From: Dyella choica
GTDB lineage: Bacteria; Pseudomonadota; Gammaproteobacteria; Xanthomonadales; Rhodanobacteraceae
Direction of reading: 5' to 3'
DNA: 64,000 nt
Assembly (NCBI RefSeq): GCF_003977665.1
Contig: NZ_RYYV01000001.1
Span: forward strand, 248,001-312,000
Position numbers and translations under genes: made by a program. A model generated the notes under the pieces. It was given only the letters and a program-made list of their open reading frames with translations, ran no database searches and was not told the DNA's origin. Numbering within the stretch: the first letter of the stretch is position 1; each line of letters opens with the position of its first letter. Of this stretch, positions 63,453 through 64,000 are shown piece after piece.

Positions 63453-63789
63453 AACTACCCTCCCGTGTTGTGATGCCGCATCGCGCGGAGTAGGGCCGTG
63501 CGTGCGCGCGTTGATGTCCGGGCGAAAGCTCCCCTTGCGCGGCGGACTTTGTGGTCGGTACTTCAGGCTCCTGTTTGATCAGTGCGGTTTTTTTGCTCCC
63601 TCCCCTGCGCAGGCAGGGGAGGGCTGGGATGGGGTTGCACGAGCTTGCCGCGCAGCCTGATTTCACCGCGAGGTTGCTTCACCCCACCCCAACCCTCCCC
63701 TACTACACGCAGGGGAGGGAGCCGATCTTCGCTGGTTTAAATTCAACGTCGATCAAATCCACCACGAATGCATTTCGTCTGCGCACCAG
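63453..63789. other. leader region of the TonB receptor gene
   Basis: 337 bases without a gene, between the sugar kinase and the receptor. It holds the composite repeat at 63597-63723. The bases nearest the receptor start (63453-63596) are repeat-free and probably carry its promoter, but no hexamers are convincing. No operator palindrome of LacI type was seen. Confidence 0.5.
63597..63723. repeat. 127-bp composite repeat, copy 3 of the CAZyme locus
   Basis: CCCTCCCCTGCGCAGGCAGG-GGAGGG, then GGGATGGGGTTGCACGAGCT-TGCC, CACCGCGAGGTTGCTTCACC-CCACCCC and CCCTCCCCTACTACACGCAG-GGGAGGGAG. Segment order and inner sequence match the copy at 58107-58229. Confidence 0.85.
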
Positions 63790-64000
63790 CTAAAGCCGGC
63801 GCACAATCACATTGGGCAGCAGCGCGTCCACGCTGCCACGCCCTGCAAAACCGGTTTCTTCGGATTCCGCGTTCGCCACGCCACAGGCCACGGCCAGGCG
63901 CAGCGCCTGCTCCAGCGGCAGATCGCGTTTGATCGCCACCGCCAGGCCGGCGAGAAAGCAATCGCCGGAGCCCACAGCATTGCGCAGCCGCGTGGGCGCA
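63790..64000 (-). CDS. PfkB-family sugar kinase (C-terminal part, cut by the window edge)
   Basis: About 70 C-terminal residues are visible, with the start outside the window. NAVGSGDCFLAGLAVAIKRD contains the PfkB signature 2 with catalytic Asp (GSGD). The remainder (LEQALRLAVACGVANAESEE-TGFAGRGSVDALLP) fits the 1-phosphofructokinase/tagatose-6-phosphate kinase branch, whose C termini carry the ANAxxxxxG element. It could phosphorylate a sugar released by the neighbouring galactosidases. It is on the same strand and upstream of the TonB receptor. The substrate cannot be decided from this fragment. Confidence 0.8.
   Translation of the reverse strand, partial: APTRLRNAVGSGDCFLAGLAVAIKRDLPLEQALRLAVACGVANAESEETGFAGRGSVDALLPNVIVRRL

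Noticed and set aside
58100-63723. CRISPR-like appearance of repeated CCTCCCC blocks
   Set aside because: Copies are kilobases apart with no regular spacers and no cas genes. They are dispersed palindromic repeats.

Overview
The window is a GC-rich (well above 60 percent by eye), gene-dense piece of a gammaproteobacterial chromosome. Several things point to Xanthomonadales, most likely Rhodanobacteraceae (Dyella, Luteibacter or Rhodanobacter type): the gene orders pcnB-folK-panB-panC-panD and nnr-tsaE-ami-mutL with divergent queG, an NAD-type isocitrate dehydrogenase, an N-terminal-PIN PhoH protein, TonB receptor/CAZyme loci, and more than a dozen palindromic REP-like repeats built on CTGGGAT-N4-ATCCCAG. 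No rRNA, CRISPR array, prophage or intact transposase was seen. The first gene is cut at its 5' end and the last gene is cut at the window edge.

Layout. 1-7.3 kb: an enoyl-CoA isomerase-like protein, SseA sulfurtransferase, NudL, a DUF1289 protein, an FKBP isomerase, enoyl-CoA hydratase, a DUF1684 protein and MutL. 7.3-15 kb: amiC, two orphan FtsX/MacB-type permeases, tsaE and nnr on the minus strand, divergent from queG. 15-20 kb: the pantothenate genes with folK and pcnB, then tRNA-Glu(CTC) and fdxA. 20-26.4 kb: dapA with a BamC-like lipoprotein, divergent gcvR and bcp, a PIN-PhoH protein, thiD and an LpxO-like hydroxylase. 26.4-28.7 kb: a 287-bp fully palindromic element that folds on paper as a cloverleaf, then an ECF41-type sigma factor and two CxxC carboxymuconolactone-decarboxylase (AhpD-like) genes. 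All three genes carry the same GTCACG-N16-CGTCC promoter. 28.8-40 kb: isocitrate dehydrogenase, a third CMD protein with glutaredoxin, BepA-like protease, phoB-phoR-ppk-ppx, cyclophilin and lpxH. 40-46 kb: malate dehydrogenase, an aminotransferase, a GlsB-like membrane protein, YidB, PpiB and a 3-hydroxybutyrate oligomer hydrolase. 46-51.4 kb: a three-gene exported cell-wall or polysaccharide operon (NodB deacetylase, DUF4015 glycosidase, and a serine hydrolase fused to a NamZ-type muramidase). 51.5-54.7 kb: a GNAT enzyme, an acidic hypothetical protein and TypA/BipA. 54.7-64 kb: a galactoside-use locus with an OprB-like porin, GH35 beta-galactosidase, clan GH-D alpha-galactosidase-like enzyme, TonB-dependent receptor and a partial PfkB sugar kinase.

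How it works together. Most of the window is housekeeping: mismatch repair, cell-wall hydrolysis, CoA, folate and lysine precursor synthesis, phosphate and polyphosphate control, and lipid A. The accessory content is the ECF41/CMD module, the deacetylase/DUF4015/NamZ operon and the CAZyme locus. REP-like palindromes sit at the 3' ends of genes and in several cases supply the TAG stop codon. The best candidates for something undescribed are the cloverleaf element at 26437-26723, the ECF41 regulon beside it, and the AmiE-like/NamZ fusion operon.
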